Assembly: GCA_027065385.1 (NCBI GenBank) | Contig: JAMOOP010000130.1 | Coordinates: forward strand, 20,028-84,027 | Length of the DNA stretch: 64,000 nucleotides | Source: Campylobacteraceae bacterium | GTDB taxonomy: Bacteria > Campylobacterota > Campylobacteria > Campylobacterales > Sulfurovaceae | Reading direction: 5' to 3' | Shown: positions 53,306 to 63,579 of the stretch, piece after piece | Layout of the letters: each line of letters opens with the position of its first letter | How positions within the stretch are numbered: position 1 is the first letter of the stretch | Position numbers and translations under genes: made by a program | Notes under the pieces: model-generated | The model's input: the letters and a program-made list of their open reading frames with translations, nothing else | What the model was told of the DNA's origin: nothing | Databases searched by the model: none

Positions 53306-54763
53306 TCATTTATAAAATTTTGTAGGATACTTCTTGTCTAACTGTTTCATTAAATTTGATTGAAATGATTGCTTTTTGAGTTGGTCAACATTTGCCTTTA
53401 AACCAACGGTCTCATTTTTATCAAGTGAAATTAATTTTTGTTCCATAACTTTATAGACAACAACTTTATCTCCTATAGATATAATACCCTTTTCTTGGTC
53501 AGAAGTAAAGAGTTTTGAAGCCAATTCTGAACTTTCTTGTTTGTTTAAGCCTAGTTTTTGTTTTTCAATGTTTTTTAATGTGATAAAGTTAGATATTTTT
53601 GCTTTGATTTTATCAATATTTTTTAAGTTTTCTTCAGATAGTTTTGCTAATAACTCTTTTGATTTATCATTTTTATATAGTGGAATTAGTTCATCTTTTG
53701 CATCTTTAAATGACTTAATAGTAGGCTCTTTTATGTTAACTATTTTAATAATTGCATATCTACTACCTACAACTTTTGGCTTAAGTAAATCTCCACTATT
53801 TTTAGATAAAACCTCACTCCATACCTCTTTTGAAAGTCTAAAATCATTTACATCATAAGTGAGAGTTTCACTCTTATTAATTTGAGCTTTTTTATAAGAT
53901 ATATATTGTCTATTTGCACTCTTTTTAGATTTTTTTAGTTTTATCTCTTTAATAATTCTAGGTTTTGCCTCATTTAAAGATAGAAGTTTTCCTTTAGTAT
54001 CTGTATATTTAAAACTATTCTCTTTAAAGTGAGCCTCTATTTCGCTATCTGTAACATTTACATCTTTTGTCTCAACCCAAACCACATCAAATGTATATTT
54101 TTTAGCTGTTTTAAACATATCTTTTCTAACTTCCCAAAACTCTTTAAGTTTAGTATCATCAATAGTTACATTTATATCTTTAGGTGATAGAATAGTATAT
54201 TTTAATTTATCTGCAACTTCAAATGGTGTGGTAAATGTTTTATACTCCTCTTCTATACCTTTTAGATTTAAAAATGAAAATGTTTTTTCTATAGTAATAT
54301 TATCTCTAAGACTATTTTCAAAAGTTTTAGCACTTAGTCCCATATTTCTTAAAAAATTCATATATATACTTTTATTAAAAACACCATCTTTTTGAAATGA
54401 TGGTATAGATGCTAATTTTTCACCTATCTCTTTACCTTCAACTACAATACCAAACTCTTTAGCAAGATTTAATATTAAAGCTTGACCTGCCATAGAGTTT
54501 AAAACCTGCTCTTGAAGTCTCATCTGTTTAGCTTGTTCCTCATCAAACTTACCTTGAAGCATCTGATTATATCTGTTGTAAAGATTGCGATACTCCATCT
54601 GAAATCTATCTCTAGTTAGCTCAATATCGCCTGTTTTTCCAATACTACTACTCTTTATTCCAAACGAAAAACCGTAAGTTGCTCCTGTAAAAATAAATGA
54701 GATTGTTGCTATCCATATAGTAACAATTAGAAATTTGTTGTTTTTTTGCATCCAACTTATCAT
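53306..54763 (-). CDS. PpiD/SurA-like periplasmic foldase
   Basis: A 485-residue protein anchored by one N-terminal helix (about 12-32), with a SurA_N-like helical chaperone domain (about 40-170, MAGQALILNLAKEFGIVV) and later charged regions that take the place of the parvulin domain. I do not see a complete parvulin signature, so it may be a chaperone without isomerase activity. It is first in the ppiD-ftsA-ftsZ run, with AAGGTA before the ATG. Confidence 0.82.
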   Translation of the reverse strand: MISWMQKNNKFLIVTIWIATISFIFTGATYGFSFGIKSSSIGKTGDIELTRDRFQMEYRNLYNRYNQMLQGKFDEEQAKQMRLQEQVLNSMAGQALILNLAKEFGIVVEGKEIGEKLASIPSFQKDGVFNKSIYMNFLRNMGLSAKTFENSLRDNITIEKTFSFLNLKGIEEEYKTFTTPFEVADKLKYTILSPKDINVTIDDTKLKEFWEVRKDMFKTAKKYTFDVVWVETKDVNVTDSEIEAHFKENSFKYTDTKGKLLSLNEAKPRIIKEIKLKKSKKSANRQYISYKKAQINKSETLTYDVNDFRLSKEVWSEVLSKNSGDLLKPKVVGSRYAIIKIVNIKEPTIKSFKDAKDELIPLYKNDKSKELLAKLSEENLKNIDKIKAKISNFITLKNIEKQKLGLNKQESSELASKLFTSDQEKGIISIGDKVVVYKVMEQKLISLDKNETVGLKANVDQLKKQSFQSNLMKQLDKKYPTKFYK

Positions 54764-54876
54764 GTTAAAAATACCTTAATATAAAAATTTGCATAATTTT
54801 AGTCTAGTTGTTATTAATTATTAATGAAATAATCATAATAATAGTAGTATATTTAGGAAAAAACTAAAGAGATGTA

Positions 54877-56178
54877 ATGAATAATAATAATACTCAAATA
54901 GTAACAGAAGATTTAAACCATATATGGCACCCATGCACACAGATGAAAGACCATGAGACCTTACCACTTATTCCAATAAAAAGAGCAAAAGGTGTATATC
55001 TTTATGATTTTGAAGATAATAGATATATTGATGCTATTAGCTCATGGTGGGTAAATATTTTTGGACATACCAATGAGTATATATCGTCTAAAGTAAAAGA
55101 GCAATTAGATACCTTAGAGCATGTACTTTTAGCAGGGTTTACCCATAAACCAGCTGTTGATTTAGCAAATAGATTAGTTGAAATTACTCCAAAAGGGTTA
55201 GAAAAGGTTTTCTTTGCAGATAATGGTTCATCTGCTGTTGAGGTGGCTCTGAAAATGAGTTTTCATTATCATAAAAATATGGGAGAAAACAGACCTCTAT
55301 TTTTATCTCTTTCTAATTCATATCATGGCGAGACTATTGGAGCTTTAAGTGTTGGAGATGTAGAATTATATAAAGATACCTATGCACCACTTCTTATATC
55401 TTGCATTCAGACACCTGTACCTTTTGACCAAACTATTGAGAGTGCTAATATTGCAATAAAAGAGCTTAAAAAGATATTAGAAAAAAGAGGCAGTGAGATT
55501 TCAGCCTTTATAATAGAGCCTTTAGTACAAGGTGCTGGATATATGAATATGTACCACCCAATATACATAACTAAAGCTAAAGATATTTGCCAAAGGTATG
55601 GAGTTCATTTAATAGCAGATGAGATTATGACAGGATTTGGAAGAACTGGAACTATGTTTGCATCTGAACAAGCTAATATAACTCCTGATTTTATGACACT
55701 ATCAAAAGGTTTAACTGGAGGATATTTACCTTTAGCTGTTGTTATGACAAATAACACTATATATAATGCTTTCTATTGTGACTATAGTGAATATAAAGCT
55801 TTTTTACACTCTCATAGTTATACAGGAAACCCTTTAGCTTGTAGCTCTGCTTTAGCTACACTAGATTTATTTCAACAGAGTGATATAATAGGTGAAAATA
55901 GAAAAAAATCAGCATATATTTTAGAAAAGTTAGAAAAGTTTAAAACTTTACCAAATGTAAAAGAGGTTCGGCAAACAGGAATGATTTCAGCTATTGAACT
56001 AAAAGGGTATAAAGCCCAAGAGAGAATAGGACTTAAAGTTTATCAATATGGATTAGATAATGGTGTACTTCTTCGCCCATTAGGTCATATTATCTACTTT
56101 ATGCCACCATTTATTATAACATATAAGCAGATAGATAAAATGATAGATACAGCTTATAATGCTATATTACAGCTCTAA
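54877..56178 (+). CDS. bioA: Adenosylmethionine-8-amino-7-oxononanoate aminotransferase
   Basis: Makes 7,8-diaminopelargonate in biotin synthesis, using SAM as amino donor. The N-terminal IWHPCTQMKDHE is diagnostic for BioA. PLP enzyme blocks follow: FFADNGSSAVEVALKM, SYHGETIGALSVGD, LIADEIMTGFGRTG and the PLP-lysine in LSKGLTGGYLPLA. Length 433 is normal. No other bio genes are nearby. Its 3' end overlaps the convergent helicase gene by 4 bases. Confidence 0.95.
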   Translation: MNNNNTQIVTEDLNHIWHPCTQMKDHETLPLIPIKRAKGVYLYDFEDNRYIDAISSWWVNIFGHTNEYISSKVKEQLDTLEHVLLAGFTHKPAVDLANRLVEITPKGLEKVFFADNGSSAVEVALKMSFHYHKNMGENRPLFLSLSNSYHGETIGALSVGDVELYKDTYAPLLISCIQTPVPFDQTIESANIAIKELKKILEKRGSEISAFIIEPLVQGAGYMNMYHPIYITKAKDICQRYGVHLIADEIMTGFGRTGTMFASEQANITPDFMTLSKGLTGGYLPLAVVMTNNTIYNAFYCDYSEYKAFLHSHSYTGNPLACSSALATLDLFQQSDIIGENRKKSAYILEKLEKFKTLPNVKEVRQTGMISAIELKGYKAQERIGLKVYQYGLDNGVLLRPLGHIIYFMPPFIITYKQIDKMIDTAYNAILQL

Positions 56179-59100
56179 CTTTTTAGAAGAGCTAGTAACT
56201 CTTTACCGTCAAATTTATTATCTCTCTTCTCTTTGCCGTGATATATGCTAGATTGTAGAGATTTCTTCTTCTCTTGAAGTTTTAAGATATTCTCTTCTAT
56301 AGAGTTTTCAACTATTAATTTATATACAAAAACAGCTTTATCTTGACCTATTCTATAGGCTCTATCTGTTGCTTGGTTCTCTACAGCAGGGTTCCACCAC
56401 GGGTCATAATGTATAACTGTATCTGCTTCTACTAAATTAAGTCCGACCCCTCCTGCTCTTAGACTAATTAAAAATATGGTGGCATCCCCTTTGGTAAATT
56501 TAGCTATAGCTTCCTCTCTTTTTCTTGTAGCTCCTGTTAATTTACTATATTTAATCTTTCTCTTTTTAATCTCATCTTCAATAATAGATAACATAGTTGT
56601 AAATTGAGAAAATACTAATACCTTTTTACCATTTAAGTTTAAATCATCAATTAACTCTAAAAACATATTTAGTTTAGCTGATTCTTTAATAGCTTTTGCA
56701 CTATCTAATTTTAATAGTTTAGGGTGACAACATACCTGTCTTAATTTAAGCAAAGCATCTAATATTGTAATGTGACTTCTTGATAACCCTTTATCTTTGA
56801 TAGCATCTCTTACTTTTTTCTCCATTGTAACACGAATATTCTCATATAGTTTTGCCTGTTTTTTATCAAATTGTGCTTTTTTTACTATCTCTGTTTTTGG
56901 TGGTAGCTCTAATACAACCTCCTCTTTAGTTCGTCTTAATATAAATGGGGCTATTTTTCTATTTAATAACTCTCTTCTTTTTAAATCATGCTCTTTTTCT
57001 ATAGGATTTTGATATAGAGATTTAAATGTTTTAAGATTATCTAAAAAACCACCCATTAAAAAGTCAAAAATAGACCACAATTCACCTAAATGGTTCTCAA
57101 TTGGTGTTCCACTTAGGGCTAATTTGTAATCTGCTTTAAATGATTTTATAGCTATTGCCATTTTAGTTTTTGGATTTTTTATCTTTTGAGCCTCATCTAA
57201 GATTATATATAAAAAATCAATCTTTTTAAACTTCTCCTCATCTCTTTGAGCCAATTGATAGGTGGTTAAGATTAAATCATATTTAGATATATTTTTAAAC
57301 TTTGTAGCTCTATCCGAACCATAAAGCTCTAAAATTGTTAGATTGGGTGTAAATTTTGCTATCTCACTTTTCCAATTTCCAATAAGAGAGGTTGGCATTA
57401 CAACTAAGCTAGGTTTAGTTAACTCCTCTTTAAATTTTAATAGTTGTAAAAAAGCTAATGTTTGAACAGTCTTTCCAAGACCCATATCATCAGCCAATAT
57501 TCCACCAAATTTAAACTGATGTAAAAAGTTTAGCCAATCTAATCCTATCTGCTGATACTCTCTTAACGAGGCGTTTAAGTTAGGTGCTGGATTTACCCTC
57601 TCTATCCCTTTAAAATTTTTTAATTTAGAAGATAACTCCTTTAACTCTTTTGCACCTTTCCAAATAATATCTGCTTCGCTATCAAAATCTAATAGATGAG
57701 CATCAAAAGGGTTAATAACTAAATTATCTCCTCTCTTTTTATCAAAAAGTTCAAATATAGTCTTTAAAATAGGTTTTATATCTTTAGAGTTAATATGTAA
57801 AAATCTACCCTCCTCCATCTCTAAATTCAGTTTTTCAGGTAACTCATCTACACTATCAAACTCCTCCAATAAAGAGGCAACAATAGGAAGAAGAGATACA
57901 CTTTTTCCACCAATATCGACAGAAAAAGATAACTCAAACCATTTATTGGTATCTCCAGACTCTACACTCTCAACCGTAATAGTATCTATATACTCAAACT
58001 CATAATTAAAGTTATCATCAATCCGAATATCCCAACCATTATCTCTTAATTTAGGAACTTCATCTGTAATAAAAGCTCTCCATCTCTCAATGGCAACCTG
58101 CATAGACTCTTCTGCAAAACTTAAATATGCCAAAATAGCACTATCTTCTTCAAATTTAAATCCAAAATCCTCAATAACCTTTTTATAACTAGACTCTAAC
58201 TCTATATCTCTAATAACCTTAATGCTTTTATTATCTTGCATAAATATTACAGTTTCTAACTCATTATATGAGTCTATTTTATAATTATTATATAGAAAGC
58301 TAAGTTTCATAGCATGAATTGTTTTACTATTATAACTTTTTAGACCATAAAGATATAAATGTGGTTTAGGATTAGTTTTTAACTCCTCTACCTCAAATTC
58401 CTTAGGTATAGGAAACTCAATATCTGGAAACTTCTCTAAAATATTTTGTGTAACTGTTATTAGACTACTGTTTGGTAATTCAGGAGAGTTTAGCATAAAA
58501 GTTAATAGCTCTTTGGAGTAGCTACTTTCAACTTCATAAATTAAATTATCTACCTTATCTATACAAAAAGCAGGAATGGTATCTGTAACTAAAAACTCAT
58601 TTTCATTTAAATTGGCTATAAGTTTACTTTTATTTCGATTTTCTTTCCAAGTAAATGAGAGTTTTTTAGGTCTATCAATAAATTTTAATGGCTCTGTATT
58701 AGAACGAAAAAAACAGCGATTAGTATCTATAAGTTTTCTTAAAACCATTGCTCCATACTCATCTGCAAATTTAATGGATTTAGAGTAACTCTCAGCTAAA
58801 TTTAAAAGAGAGGCTACAATTTCTCTATCTCTATTATCTAAATAACTTTTATATTCATAACTAGTAAAAAAATTATCTCTTCTCATGTATGTACCTTTTG
58901 ATAATTTTCCACTTTTTAATACAACAGCTCTATAAAACTCCAATTCACTACCGTCATAATATCTAATATCAAAAATTCTATATATTAAAAAATCTATCTG
59001 TTTCTCTTTTTTAATTGATTTTTTAATATTAAGCTGTTCATTCCTTATTGAAATAAATTTATTAATCCACTTAAAAGCTTCTGTTTCTTTAGTTTCATTT

Positions 59101-59417
59101 GAGTTATTAGAGATTTTGTGCTCTAATAGTTTAAATAAAACAGCTACTACATGTTTACAGTTATACCCTACAGGACAACTACACTCCCCATCTACCATGT
59201 CATCATACTCATTAGGTAGTACTATTTTCTGTTTATACAGATAATTTCCATCTACCTTGGAAAAAACTGTGACCTTAGGATATAATCTTTTACTATCAGT
59301 AGTAATAAAACTTTTAACCTCAATTACTCTACCATCTTTATAGTAGTTTTTTCCTCTATATATAGTTCTTTTATCAAAATTATTTCTAATATCACTAAGT
59401 GTTATATTAATATCCAT
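56175..59417 (-). CDS. SNF2-family helicase with SWIM zinc finger
   Basis: A 1,080-residue SF2 ATPase. The N-terminal SWIM zinc finger is CSCPVGYNCKHVV (about residues 78-91). A long middle part of unknown fold follows. The SNF2 motor is C-terminal: motif I DDMGLGKT, II ILDEAQ, III ALSGTPIENHL, IV-V VFSQFTTML and SLRAGGVGLNL, VI DRAYRIGQ. It probably remodels nucleic acid-protein complexes, such as RNA polymerase, but this is unproven. Bacterial SWIM-SNF2 proteins are widespread, so it is not necessarily a defence gene. Confidence 0.92.
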   Translation of the reverse strand: MDINITLSDIRNNFDKRTIYRGKNYYKDGRVIEVKSFITTDSKRLYPKVTVFSKVDGNYLYKQKIVLPNEYDDMVDGECSCPVGYNCKHVVAVLFKLLEHKISNNSNETKETEAFKWINKFISIRNEQLNIKKSIKKEKQIDFLIYRIFDIRYYDGSELEFYRAVVLKSGKLSKGTYMRRDNFFTSYEYKSYLDNRDREIVASLLNLAESYSKSIKFADEYGAMVLRKLIDTNRCFFRSNTEPLKFIDRPKKLSFTWKENRNKSKLIANLNENEFLVTDTIPAFCIDKVDNLIYEVESSYSKELLTFMLNSPELPNSSLITVTQNILEKFPDIEFPIPKEFEVEELKTNPKPHLYLYGLKSYNSKTIHAMKLSFLYNNYKIDSYNELETVIFMQDNKSIKVIRDIELESSYKKVIEDFGFKFEEDSAILAYLSFAEESMQVAIERWRAFITDEVPKLRDNGWDIRIDDNFNYEFEYIDTITVESVESGDTNKWFELSFSVDIGGKSVSLLPIVASLLEEFDSVDELPEKLNLEMEEGRFLHINSKDIKPILKTIFELFDKKRGDNLVINPFDAHLLDFDSEADIIWKGAKELKELSSKLKNFKGIERVNPAPNLNASLREYQQIGLDWLNFLHQFKFGGILADDMGLGKTVQTLAFLQLLKFKEELTKPSLVVMPTSLIGNWKSEIAKFTPNLTILELYGSDRATKFKNISKYDLILTTYQLAQRDEEKFKKIDFLYIILDEAQKIKNPKTKMAIAIKSFKADYKLALSGTPIENHLGELWSIFDFLMGGFLDNLKTFKSLYQNPIEKEHDLKRRELLNRKIAPFILRRTKEEVVLELPPKTEIVKKAQFDKKQAKLYENIRVTMEKKVRDAIKDKGLSRSHITILDALLKLRQVCCHPKLLKLDSAKAIKESAKLNMFLELIDDLNLNGKKVLVFSQFTTMLSIIEDEIKKRKIKYSKLTGATRKREEAIAKFTKGDATIFLISLRAGGVGLNLVEADTVIHYDPWWNPAVENQATDRAYRIGQDKAVFVYKLIVENSIEENILKLQEKKKSLQSSIYHGKEKRDNKFDGKELLALLKS

Positions 59418-59563
59418 TATTAGTATTACCTATATGTTAAATTATATTAAAATAATAGTATAAAATCTATTTAAGAGTGGTTAAATTATTTAAATAGTTT
59501 ATTATAATACCTTTATTATCTCTTTTTGATATTATGTCATCTCAAAGATTATAAAGGTAAATA

Positions 59564-60493
59564 ATGGATACTCCACACACACCCGTACTTCTTAAAGAGG
59601 TAATAGATAGTTTTAAAGATATAAAATCAGGATATTTTGTAGATTGTACTTTAGGGTATGCAGGTCACTCTAAAGCTATATTAGAAGAGTTTAATTATAT
59701 AAAACATATAGGTATAGATAGAGATAGTGAGGCTCTAAATTTTTCTAAAAAGAGACTAGAGGAGTTTAAAGATAGAACCACCTTTTATAAAGGAACTTTT
59801 GCATCTATTTTACCTACTTTAAAAGAGTCTCCTATAGTTGGGATTTTAGCAGATTTTGGTGTATCATCTTTGCAATTAGATAAAAAAGATAGAGGTTTTA
59901 GCTTTGATAGTAATAATCTTGATATGAGAATGGATACTACTGCACCTTTAAATGCTTATGATGTCGTCAATAGTTATAGTAGAGAGAGGTTAGAGTATAT
60001 ATTAAACCACTATGGAGAGGTTCGTCTATATAAAAAAGTGGCTAGTGCTATTATTAATGCAAGAGCTAAAGAGCCAATTAAGAGTGCTAGAGAGTTATCT
60101 ACTATAATATCTAAAGTTGTGCCACGAGGAGGTAAAATACACCCTGCTACACTAGCTTTTCAAGGTATTAGAATAGAGGTAAATAGTGAGTTAGCTGAGA
60201 TAGAGAATTTACTTGATAGTTTAGAAAAAAAGGCTAAAAATGGGGAACTGAAAGGTGCTATAGTCTCTTTAATAACTTTTCACTCTCTTGAAGATAGATT
60301 AGTTAAAAATAGATATAAAAAGTGGATAAAATCGTGTATCTGTGACCCACACGCTATAAGATGTAATTGTGGAAAAAACCATGAACTAGGTAAAATGTTA
60401 GTTAGAAAACCAATTACAGCTTCAAAAGATGAGCTAAAAATAAATGCTCGTTCAAGAAGTGCTAAGCTTAGAACATTTATATTTAAAAGTTGA
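59564..60493 (+). CDS. rsmH: 16S rRNA m4C1402 methyltransferase RsmH
   Basis: Methylates N4 of C1402 of 16S rRNA with SAM. The 309-residue protein has HTPVLLKEVIDSF, the SAM motif DCTLGYAGHSKAILE, ADFGVSSLQLDKKDRGFSF, the HPATLAFQGIRIEVN block and SLITFHSLEDRLVKNRYKKW. GTAAATA precedes the ATG. In many bacteria it opens the mra/fts division cluster; here no ftsL or ftsI follows. A terminator overlaps its stop codon. Confidence 0.95.
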   Translation: MDTPHTPVLLKEVIDSFKDIKSGYFVDCTLGYAGHSKAILEEFNYIKHIGIDRDSEALNFSKKRLEEFKDRTTFYKGTFASILPTLKESPIVGILADFGVSSLQLDKKDRGFSFDSNNLDMRMDTTAPLNAYDVVNSYSRERLEYILNHYGEVRLYKKVASAIINARAKEPIKSARELSTIISKVVPRGGKIHPATLAFQGIRIEVNSELAEIENLLDSLEKKAKNGELKGAIVSLITFHSLEDRLVKNRYKKWIKSCICDPHAIRCNCGKNHELGKMLVRKPITASKDELKINARSRSAKLRTFIFKS

Positions 60494-60520
60494 TATTTGT
60501 ATCTATCCAAATATCTTTTT
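60492..60520 (+). terminator. Rho-independent terminator of rsmH
   Basis: GATATTTG (60492-60499) pairs with CAAATATC (60508-60515) across an 8-base loop and is followed by five T. It starts inside the rsmH stop codon and overlaps the 3' end of the convergent channel gene. Confidence 0.8.
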
Positions 60521-62188
60521 AAGTATTGGACTCTCTTTCTCCTCACCACATAGTGCATAATATAGTTCATAAACATTAGATGCTATAAGTTCTATCTCCT
60601 CTTTACTTCTTTTATCACAGGCAAATAGTATTTTATCGTTTATCTGAAGAGGTCTATTTCTTGGTAGCAGTATCTCTTCATTCTTTCTATGAATAAGAAG
60701 TGGTACAATTTTATTATTTTTTTTCCAATCACTTAAGGAGTGAAGTAGAACATCTACTGTTATCTCTTTTCCATCTAAAAGTTCATGGTAGATAGCATAA
60801 CTCTCTTGTTCATTAATTCTTAATGCTGTTATTATAGGATTTACTCCAATATTTCTTCTTAGTAGTTTAACTAAAGTTTCAGCCCAAATATCATCTTTTT
60901 TTAGAATAAGTTTTAAAAAACGGTGTTTTAGTGGTTTACTTAGTGCTAAAGATGTTTTATTTATAAGTATCTTTTCTATTATAAAGACCCAATCAATTTT
61001 TGCGGCTTGAAAAATACTTATCTCTTGTACTGTATTTTCTCTGGCAATTAGATAAAGATTAGGATTTATTTTTTTTGCTGTTATCATAATAGATAAGTTA
61101 GATATATCATTTTGTGTACCAACAATAAGAGCAACAGCTTTTTTTATTCCTGCATCTATTAGAATATCTTTATCATCAGGATTTGCTCTAATAAATTTTT
61201 TACTCTCTATCATTTGATGACTTGCTATTCTTTTTTCATCAATAAAGACATAGTCTAAATTATGTTTTTCAAATTTTTCTTTTAAAATTCTACCAAATCG
61301 TCCATAACCACAAACTATATATTTACCCTTTGGTAAAAACATAGCTTTATCCATTAAATCACTATTTCCATAAATCCAATTTTCAAGTACTAATACATTT
61401 GGAGAACTTAAAGCAATATCTAATCTTTTTGCAAAAATCTCAAAAGGATTAAGAGCTTTTGCAATATCTGTATCTAAAATACTAACGGTAATATCTCTAA
61501 AAGTTGATTTTGCTACCACTTTGACTTTTGGATTTAAAAATTTAGTTAAAATTGATACTTTAAGATTATCCTCTTCATTATTGAATAGTGAGACAATAGC
61601 TTTACAGTTAGAGCGTAAAATACCTGCATCTTGAAGAGTCTCGGCTAGAAGAGCATTTCCTACCATTACAGGAACATCATAATTTGACTCTTCTAATAAA
61701 AAGTGGCTAATTTTATCTTCATCTTCATCTATTAAAACAGCCTCTATATTTACTGAATGAAATCTTTTAATAATCTCTGCATTAACATAGGTATAACCTA
61801 GTACAATAACAAAATCATTGGAGATAGTTTGTACCTGTTTTCGAAATCTACTTTTCATCATCTCAAATTTTAAAGTTTTATCAGTAACAGCAGAGACTAA
61901 AGCTCCAATACCATAAAACCAACCAACAACAGTAATATATATACATACTGCAACCCAAAGCCTTTGAGTATAGGTAAAAGTGTAAGGGGCTTCTCCAAAT
62001 CCAATGGTTGAAGCCATATATGATACAAAATAGAAAGCATCAAAAAAGGTCAAATGATAAACTTTGCCATTATCGTCCATACCAGGTATTAGTACCATTC
62101 CAAGTATTGCTATAGAATAGGTAACAATAATAACTAAAAGTGGTGTTCTTAACTTTTGTAAAATAATCCAAATAGCATTATTATTCAT
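60503..62188 (-). CDS. Potassium channel-like protein with TrkA domains
   Basis: A 561-residue protein: two N-terminal membrane helices (about 13-33 and 78-105) flank a pore loop with the filter-like STIGFGEAP. Two cytoplasmic Rossmann/TrkA-N domains follow: a degenerate one (VIVLGYTYVNAEII) and a canonical one with CGYGRFGRILKEKF (nucleotide binding), then TrkA-C-like parts. The filter differs from the usual TVGYGD in that Glu replaces Asp. It probably controls K+ flux in response to a nucleotide. It is 4 bases after the DUF6394 gene. Confidence 0.85.
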   Translation of the reverse strand: MNNNAIWIILQKLRTPLLVIIVTYSIAILGMVLIPGMDDNGKVYHLTFFDAFYFVSYMASTIGFGEAPYTFTYTQRLWVAVCIYITVVGWFYGIGALVSAVTDKTLKFEMMKSRFRKQVQTISNDFVIVLGYTYVNAEIIKRFHSVNIEAVLIDEDEDKISHFLLEESNYDVPVMVGNALLAETLQDAGILRSNCKAIVSLFNNEEDNLKVSILTKFLNPKVKVVAKSTFRDITVSILDTDIAKALNPFEIFAKRLDIALSSPNVLVLENWIYGNSDLMDKAMFLPKGKYIVCGYGRFGRILKEKFEKHNLDYVFIDEKRIASHQMIESKKFIRANPDDKDILIDAGIKKAVALIVGTQNDISNLSIMITAKKINPNLYLIARENTVQEISIFQAAKIDWVFIIEKILINKTSLALSKPLKHRFLKLILKKDDIWAETLVKLLRRNIGVNPIITALRINEQESYAIYHELLDGKEITVDVLLHSLSDWKKNNKIVPLLIHRKNEEILLPRNRPLQINDKILFACDKRSKEEIELIASNVYELYYALCGEEKESPILKKIFG

Positions 62189-62192
62189 AATA

Positions 62193-62570
62193 CTACCTTT
62201 TAGACTTTAGTGTTTCACCTATATATAAAATAACAGATGTAATATTGGCTAAGAGAGCCCCACCTGATAAAGAGATAATTGCAGCAAATGCCTCAACATC
62301 AACAATAGAAAGATACTCTGTAACAGTCCATACTACAACAGCAGAGAGTAGTTGAATATCTGCAACTAAACTTGTAGCTAATAAAACAGCTCCTAATTGA
62401 GTTTTATCTCCAATTTTTAAAACTGTAGATATAAGACTAACAACTAATGCAACAAATAACTCATAAACACTATGAAGTTCAGGATTATCTATGTCTCCAT
62501 AAAAGAAACCAAAATTAATTGTCATTGCCAAAATAAAAAAGAAACCTGATACCACTTTTTGTAAGTTCAT
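62193..62570 (-). CDS. Small four-helix membrane protein (DUF6394-like)
   Basis: A 125-residue protein with four predicted membrane helices and little hydrophilic sequence (KVVSGFFFILAMTINFGFF, LFVALVVSLISTVLKIG, GAVLLATSLVADIQLLSAVVVW, SGGALLANITSVILYI). It matches my memory of the DUF6394 family of Campylobacterota. Tight coupling to the K+ channel gene downstream suggests a shared role in ion transport. TATAAT on the minus strand (62587-62592) and GGAG precede the ATG. Confidence 0.7.
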   Translation of the reverse strand: MNLQKVVSGFFFILAMTINFGFFYGDIDNPELHSVYELFVALVVSLISTVLKIGDKTQLGAVLLATSLVADIQLLSAVVVWTVTEYLSIVDVEAFAAIISLSGGALLANITSVILYIGETLKSKR

Positions 62571-62698
62571 AAACTCTCCAACCCTGATTATATTATTTAA
62601 TAGATTATATTAAATTTTGTCTTAATAAAAGAGCTTAATAACTATTTTTTTTGGCAATTTTTTATTATTATATACTTTATAATGTAATGTTTAAATTT

Positions 62699-63091
62699 TT
62701 AATCTATTGGCTCCATTAAAGTTTCAATAATATCAGTCATAGTTAAAATACCTTTTAACTCATTATTATCTAATATAAGTATTCTTTTTATACTATTTTT
62801 TATCATCATTTGTGAAGCGTATTTAATATCTAGCTTTGCAGATACAGATATGGCAGGGGTTGAGGCTATATCATAAACATTAAGCAAATCAATATCTCCA
62901 TCTTCTGCTACAATACTTTGTAGAATATTCTTAAAAGTAATTAAACCATAAGCACCATGAGGGTTTACTTTATCAACAATAATAGAGCGAATACTATTTT
63001 TTTTCATTAGCTCTAAAGCCTCTCTTACTGTTGCCATAGGTGAGATTTTAATTAATTTATCTGCTGGGGTCATAATATTTTCTACTAACAT
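62699..63091 (-). CDS. Two-CBS-domain protein
   Basis: A 130-residue protein made of two CBS domains (about 5-60 and 72-128): VENIMTPADKLIKISPMATVREALELMKKN and SVSAKLDIKYASQMMIKNSIKRILILDNNELKGILTMTDIIETL. CBS pairs bind adenosine nucleotides and act as energy sensors. It lies 12 bases after the PII-like gene, so they are probably co-transcribed and may regulate one transporter or enzyme. Confidence 0.9.
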   Translation of the reverse strand: MLVENIMTPADKLIKISPMATVREALELMKKNSIRSIIVDKVNPHGAYGLITFKNILQSIVAEDGDIDLLNVYDIASTPAISVSAKLDIKYASQMMIKNSIKRILILDNNELKGILTMTDIIETLMEPID

Positions 63092-63103
63092 CTTTATCCT
63101 CCG

Positions 63104-63454
63104 TTATAGCATTGTTTTAATATTATTTTCAAATTTGTGTAGCTCGTCCGTATCAAGACCCGATACATGACTCAATGGAAATGTAAAAAGTATATTACCA
63201 CTTTTATTGTTTTTTATATCAAGTTTATCTCGTAAAGCTTTCATTACAGTTAAAGATAATCTTTTAGGTAAAATAAAGAGTAATAGAGAGACATTCTCCT
63301 CTAATGTTAAGCCAAAAAATACCTTTTTCTCCTCTAAACCAATATTTTTACCGTGAATAATGGTAACACCACCTGCACCTGCCTCTTTAGCAGTATCTAT
63401 GGCTTTCTCTTCATCTTTATCTTGAATAATAGCCACTAATGCTGTAAATTTCAT
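63104..63454 (-). CDS. PII-like signalling protein
   Basis: A 116-residue ferredoxin-like trimer-forming protein of the PII superfamily. MKFTALVAIIQDKDEEKAIDTAKEAGAGGVTIIHGKNIGL is the PII first half. The T-loop is short (about 40-52, LEEKKVFFG) and lacks the uridylylated Tyr. The end SGNILFTFPLSHVSGL matches the PII C-loop. It is not a classical GlnB/GlnK; it may bind ATP/ADP/AMP. AAGGAG precedes the ATG. Confidence 0.88.
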   Translation of the reverse strand: MKFTALVAIIQDKDEEKAIDTAKEAGAGGVTIIHGKNIGLEEKKVFFGLTLEENVSLLLFILPKRLSLTVMKALRDKLDIKNNKSGNILFTFPLSHVSGLDTDELHKFENNIKTML

Positions 63455-63579
63455 ACTTTACTCCTTTTTAATCTTTTTTGTCTTAAATATTTATCTCAAT
63501 AGTAGCAAAAAATAATGATATTTAAGAAATAAAGCTATAAATATACTCCTACTTTAATCTATATATAATAAAAAAACGC

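Noticed and set aside
56175-59417. Defence helicase
   Set aside because: SNF2 and SWIM domains occur in many bacterial housekeeping proteins; no nuclease or methyltransferase is adjacent.
62571-62698. Small gene between the CBS and DUF6394 genes
   Set aside because: The 128-base gap has many stops in every frame and looks like promoter and untranslated sequence only.
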